Source: Brachionus plicatilis
Lineage: Eukaryota; Rotifera; Eurotatoria; Ploima; Brachionidae
Length of the DNA: 64,000 bases
Reading direction: 5' to 3'
Assembly: GCA_010279815.1 (NCBI GenBank)
Contig: QEOQ01000694.1
Span: forward strand, 694,423 to 758,422
Position numbers and translations under genes: made by a program. The notes under the pieces were generated by a model. That model saw only the letters and a program-made list of their open reading frames with translations, had not been told where the DNA came from and did no database searches. Position 1 is the first letter of the stretch. Each line of letters opens with the position of its first letter. Shown here in pieces: positions 59,373-64,000 of this stretch.

Positions 59373-60455
59373 TTACATCAAAAAATTTTGAATATAATCT
59401 TCTCTCAGTAAATATTCCATAAAGTTAATTAGTTCTTTGTTGTGATCCAACTTATCTATTCGAGCACATATCGCAAAGCGTCTAGCATGAGCTCGCTTAT
59501 TCTCCAGGAATCTATGCAAAACATTGTCATTTATTTCAGATTTTTTATCAACATAGTCGCGTAAATCAATTTTGTCATTGATGCTCAAACAGGAAGAACT
59601 GTTCTTTTTTCGCTTAGAGTCATAATTTGCGCTCCTGAAGCTCAAAAAGCTGCGTTTTGACTCGGATTTTTTAAAAGACTTTAAGAAAGAGCTGACACCG
59701 CCGATTTCGTTAAAATTCAAAATTGCCTCTTCAAGTATGTCGTGGTGCTTAATTCGGTTCAGATTTGCCAAGGATGCTTTGAGGCTGATGTTGGCCGAAT
59801 GCGGCGTAAAACATGAATGTGAACGCGACGTATTCCCAAGACTATTTTCAGTATCCAAAAGTGAGCCGATCGATTTGATCGACAAGGTTTTGGGGTCCGA
59901 GAATTTTTTTTTATTTTTCTCATTCGGATTTTTTAATTTAGATTTTTTTGACAATTGATGTGAAATTTTGTAGATTAAAAATGTTTTTTTGTCTATCCAA
60001 TCTAGACTTATCGATCTGCCCATAGACTCTTTTTTGCGAGCTCTAGTGGCCTTGTTTGACATGCGACAATGACGAAATGTAATAACATATTTTAAAAATT
60101 TTATTAAACTAAAACTTGATATGAAAATATTGAAACGCTTTTTGAATAATTTTAAACTTTTGTATTTTTTGTCAATTGAGCAAAAGCAGTCGGTTCGGTC
60201 CATGATCAAATTTGGTTCGCTGATGGCTCTCTTTAGGCCAGTGGGCTCAGGCTTTGTTTGATTTTTTTCCGGTTTACACTTTGTCACAAAATCCACTTGA
60301 CTTGGTTTGGCACGACTTGATTCACGCAGAATAAAATAGTTCAGACTTGGTATTAGACTTGTTGTGCTCATTTTTGTCTCACTCTTTTTTTCTGTAAAAC
60401 AGTGGCACTCTTCCATGCGAACAAAGTCCTCGTCTTGACCCGGTTCTTGGCTCAT
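59373..60455 (-). CDS. 360-aa basic, serine-rich orphan protein
   Basis: An uninterrupted single-exon frame begins MSQEPGQDEDFVRMEECHCF. It is rich in Lys and Ser (for example KNPNEKNKKKFSDPKTLSIK and KKSESKRSFLSFRSANYDSK), with phospho-site-like blocks RAISEPNLI and GRSISLDWI. One hydrophobic stretch near residue 110 (FNIFISSFSLIKFLKYVITF) is followed by basic residues. The C terminus is predicted helical (NKELINFMEYLLREDYIQNF). Codon content is clearly richer in GC than its flanks, which argues that it is real. I do not recognise a domain; an intracellular, largely disordered regulatory or cytoskeletal protein is a guess. An upstream non-coding exon cannot be excluded. Confidence 0.75.
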   Translation of the reverse strand: MSQEPGQDEDFVRMEECHCFTEKKSETKMSTTSLIPSLNYFILRESSRAKPSQVDFVTKCKPEKNQTKPEPTGLKRAISEPNLIMDRTDCFCSIDKKYKSLKLFKKRFNIFISSFSLIKFLKYVITFRHCRMSNKATRARKKESMGRSISLDWIDKKTFLIYKISHQLSKKSKLKNPNEKNKKKFSDPKTLSIKSIGSLLDTENSLGNTSRSHSCFTPHSANISLKASLANLNRIKHHDILEEAILNFNEIGGVSSFLKSFKKSESKRSFLSFRSANYDSKRKKNSSSCLSINDKIDLRDYVDKKSEINDNVLHRFLENKRAHARRFAICARIDKLDHNKELINFMEYLLREDYIQNFLM

Positions 60456-61320
60456 TCTTGAATTTTATTACCCCATTTCCTTTAATCTAATAAATAAATC
60501 CTTTAAAAAAATAATTATTTTTTCATTTAGACTAATTCCTTTAGCAAATTCTAATGCGATTTTTAAAATTCAATTAGTTTTTAGAAGTAGATAAAAGCAG
60601 ATTTAAAATTTTCCCAACTAATAGTGAGTGACATTTTTAATTATTTGAAAAAGCTAAGAAATGTCAGCTTGGAAAAAAATGGCTAATCTAATAGCTCCAT
60701 TAACTTGACTCATTATTTCAAGTAGTTTTTTTTATATATTTCCCAAAGACCGCTTTACGAATCAATAATTTACTTTTCATTTTTCGCTTATTATCAACAA
60801 CTTAATATCAGCTTTTGAAACGTCGAGTACAAATAAGTTTTCCCTAAGGTTCAAATTCAAGTTTATCTCAATAAACTAGCGATTAGTGGAAAAAATGATT
60901 TAGAAAGTTTTAGTAGCTCAACTTTATTATTAGAATTGATATTCAGCATGCGTCAAATTTTAAGCTCTTTTTTTTAAACTAATCATAATGAAAATACATT
61001 CTAATAATATTTAGACAAATTGTTTTAGAGCAAAAAAATATCATATCAAGATGTTTTAATTGAAAAAAGGCAATTATCTTTAATTTTATTTTGAAAAAAT
61101 AATTACTATTTAAAGCTAAAAAAATCGTATTTAGCTTTTAAATTTCACTTTAATTTATCATTAGTTAAATTAGATGTTTAGTTGAAAAATGAGGCGCATT
61201 TCTTGGAGGAAAAAAAATTGAGCAAAATTTTCCAAAACTATTAGGATAAAAAATGCTTGTTGAATTAGCTTCAACAAAAAAGAAACAGGATAATCAGCTA
61301 TTAAGTTTTAATTACACAAC
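60456..61320. other. upstream region of the orphan gene, nothing recognised
   Basis: AT-rich, no open frame or paired ends. It probably includes the orphan gene promoter. Confidence 0.35.
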
Positions 61321-61332
61321 CGACTCATTTTC

Positions 61333-61552
61333 CTAAGCAAGTTTTCTATTCAATCGGAAATGAGTCTTAAGATCAGGCACGTTCTTAACATTAGAAATAG
61401 AACCAATTTTTTTAAAAATAATTAACTCTTTGAATAAAATATTTTTTTGTGCAGTTACTGTGTTAGTGATGTTAGAAAGATTTAATGCCAAGGAATCGAT
61501 TAAATTCCAAAATTTTGCATATGTAAAAAATTTTAAAGATTGAATGAATTTA
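61333..61552 (-). CDS. possible terminal exon, unidentified
   Basis: The minus strand after an attgtcag acceptor-like site reads KFIQSLKFFTYAKFWNLIDS, then LSNITNTVTAQKNI and VPDLKTHFRLNRKLA to a stop. There is no ATG at the start, so it would need an upstream exon beyond 61560, which I could not find. Composition is somewhat richer than the surroundings. Confidence 0.25.
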
Positions 61553-61559
61553 TCTGACA

Positions 61560-64000
61560 ATGAAATTTATTTTGATCGAACCTCAAATCGAAAAGTAAAG
61601 ATTAATGCATTTTTTTAATAGAAACTAAGTGCATTCTCAATTAGGCATCATGAAAAGAATCTAGTCGACTTAAATTAGATTTGTTAAATGTAAACAAATT
61701 TGAACAGGATTTTATATTCAAAATAAAAATATAATAAACACCTAAAAATTTATAATAATTTTTTTTTTGCTTTATCCCACATAATTGATATAATTTTTGA
61801 CTCTAATCAAAAATCCCATGAAAAATGAATAACAATTTCTTTTTATTTTTATGTAATTGATAGAAATTATTTGTTTGCATTTATGATATATTTATGAGCC
61901 TGATTGATTTCATTTTTATGCGCTAAAATGTATGCTTTAAGTATCACGGTTTCTAAGATAGCTCAATTTTTATTCAAAAAGTTTTGTCCTTTTTTCTTTC
62001 CAAAATTGTTCATTTGAATTATAAAAACTTTTAGATTTGCCTAATTTGAATAATAGACTTGAAGATGTAATTGAAAAATTTGAAAAAGAATTAATTTAGA
62101 AATTAATTACATGTACTGCATTTGGAATGATTTTAAAATTCCGGCTTTGAAGACTGATTTATTGGGGAAATTAAATTATCTACCGAGTTGACATATCTAA
62201 TTTCCTTATTCTATTTTTTTTTCGCTTGCTTAAACACATTAAAGCTAATAAAGTAAATTAATTTCTGTTCAAGATCCATCTATTTTATGAGGCTTTTTAG
62301 ATTTTTACGCAATAACAATGTTATTGTACTTTAAACAAATTTCAAATACTTTAATTTTGATAAAAAATCGAATTATCACTTAATAAAATTAAAGAGAAAT
62401 ATTACTAAATTTATAATCAAATTTAGACTCCAGCAAAATAGAATTTGATTTTTTAATATTACTACTTAGATCTTTTGAAATTATTTTTTTCAAGTTTTGA
62501 ATTTTATTAATACTTTAGGGTATAATAAACGTTCTTATTTTGAAATTGAAATAGACTTGACTCTTATTTTAAATGTAATATGACACAAAAAATTTAGGGT
62601 TAAATTATCGTTAAACTTTAATGAAAATCTAAAAAAATTTAAAATAATGAATTAAGTCATTTTTAAAATTCATTTTTATAAAATTTCGATAAACTTTGCA
62701 ATGAAATTTAATAAATATTTTAATTCTACTAATTTTATTAATAAATGTTTTGTTTTATTTAAATGATAAGAATCATAATTTATTTCAATTCTTATCATTT
62801 AAGCCAATAACTTGAAGGAAATAAATAATTAAAAATAGCAAAATAGTTTATAACTCAAGTAGTATTTAATTTATTTAATAGACCAGACTAAATAATTTAA
62901 TTTTTGACTGAATCAGGTGAAGAGGAAATTTATTTTATAAACACTAAAATTTGTTGTTTAGAACTATTTTAAAATTAAAATATTTAAACTAAATTTAAAA
63001 CAAAAAAATAAAAATTAATCAAAAATGCAATATTATTCAGATTTATGAAAAATCATAAATTTTCTAATGTCTTGATACCTGATTTTATTGACAAAGGATT
63101 ATAGAAATTTAAAAATAAACATTCTTCAGACCTCTTGATAAAATCAATTCCGCAGAAAAATCTAATGTTCTTTTATTTTAAAAAAGGTGAAGGTTCAATT
63201 CATAGATTTTGTTTTTTGTAGAATAATTAATTCATAGATTAATTTTCATAAAATTTTTTTAAAGGGATATAATTTAGAAAAATGATTGATAAAAATTAAT
63301 AATTACAATCTGGACAACAATCTCTCGTAATTTTTCAAAAATTTAAAATTTTCCTTTAATCTACCAAAAGCGAAAATTTTAATCGAAAAAAATTCATTTT
63401 AAGAGTTAATTAAACGTAAAAAAATTTTTGTTAAAATGATAAAATTGTTCTGAGAAACAATTTCAATTTTAATCTTAATATTTTGCATTCTTTTTAGGTT
63501 TGTAACATAATTTCTATGAATAAAAGATTCTATGAACTTGTTTCTATGATATATATTTCCACCAAAACTTATTCTATGAGTTTTGTCTAATTTTATATGA
63601 ATTGATACATCAGCTTTAAAACCTATATTCGGAAAATCATTTTGAAAATAATAGAAATTGAAAAGTAATTTTTTAGTTTTTTAGAACTTCATCTAATTTT
63701 TTGGAACTTTTAATTGAATTAGATAGAATCACTTTATTAAAAGAAAATAGATTTTTAGCTTTTCATTCATCTTAAACTGGAAGAGCCTTTAATAAATTTT
63801 AAATAAATAATTTTATTCAAAGATCTTAGTTTTTGACAATAACTCTAATTAGCAATCATTAAAGATAAAATGAAATGTTGCCTAAAAATTGAAGTTCTAA
63901 TTTATCTTTCAAAAAAATTTCAAATTAATTTTTGATTAATAAAGCATGATTTTTATTCTGATTGCTTAAAATTTTTTTTGATTTATTAAAAAATTTGTTC
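61560..64000. other. AT-rich end of the window, nothing recognised
   Basis: About 2.4 kb with no gene, RNA or element I can support. A plus-strand scrap at 62040-62098 reads NLNNRLEDVIEKFEKELI before a stop, too short to call. Confidence 0.4.

Noticed and set aside
1..64000. CRISPR array, bacterial operons or prophage
   Set aside because: Introns, poly(A) signals and animal gene families show nuclear eukaryotic DNA; no regularly spaced repeats of CRISPR type are present.

Overview
This is an AT-rich eukaryotic window (by eye about three quarters A+T) with short spliced exons, GT-AG introns, AATAAA poly(A) signals and many transposable elements. A WSC/PKD/REJ/GPS/PLAT polycystin-1 family, type II beta-4-galactosyltransferases, extreme AT content, and BED-type hAT and MULE elements point to a small invertebrate. 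My best guess is a monogonont rotifer such as Brachionus, but this is inferred from gene content only.

Layout. (1) 1-6581, minus strand: the 5' part of a polycystin-1-like gene (gene B; five exons: signal peptide, WSC, then further ectodomain exons), which runs off the left edge. Its fourth intron holds a complete internally deleted hAT element, a fold-back element, two TA-flanked MITEs and a 134-bp tandem repeat; its first intron holds a tRNA-Tyr pseudogene. (2) 7094-29822, minus strand: a complete polycystin-1-like gene (gene A). I could assemble 20 exons whose phases all agree, giving 3,572 codons from signal peptide to an 11-TM polycystin channel end. Its introns hold hAT MITEs, LINE fragments, a fold-back element and a degenerate element. 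(3) 31598-32728 and 52983-54431, minus strand: two intact three-exon B4GALT-family genes with identical exon 2 and exon 3 lengths. (4) 32900-52900, between the glycosyltransferases: an accessory region dominated by mobile DNA. It includes a three-level nest (fold-back element, hAT, then a MULE carrying a Ulp1-like protease), two strong GC-rich patches, a tRNA-Glu fragment joined to a hAT terminal repeat, a second MULE with a nested pogo-like MITE, candidate LTRs and a Ty3/gypsy integrase fragment. (5) 54432-64000: a LINE reverse transcriptase remnant, another short MULE-like element, an intact 360-aa basic orphan protein (59373-60455, minus) and long AT-rich stretches without recognisable genes.

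The recognised host genes are all on the minus strand. They encode cell-surface and Golgi products: large autoproteolytic, channel-bearing receptors, and enzymes that would add Gal or GalNAc to glycans. I see no operon-like link between them. The most informative signals are the near-identity of exon 1 in the two glycosyltransferases against clearly diverged exons 2 and 3, and the nested element series, in which each insertion can be dated relative to the others by its target-site duplication. All calls were made by reading; no database search or alignment program was used.
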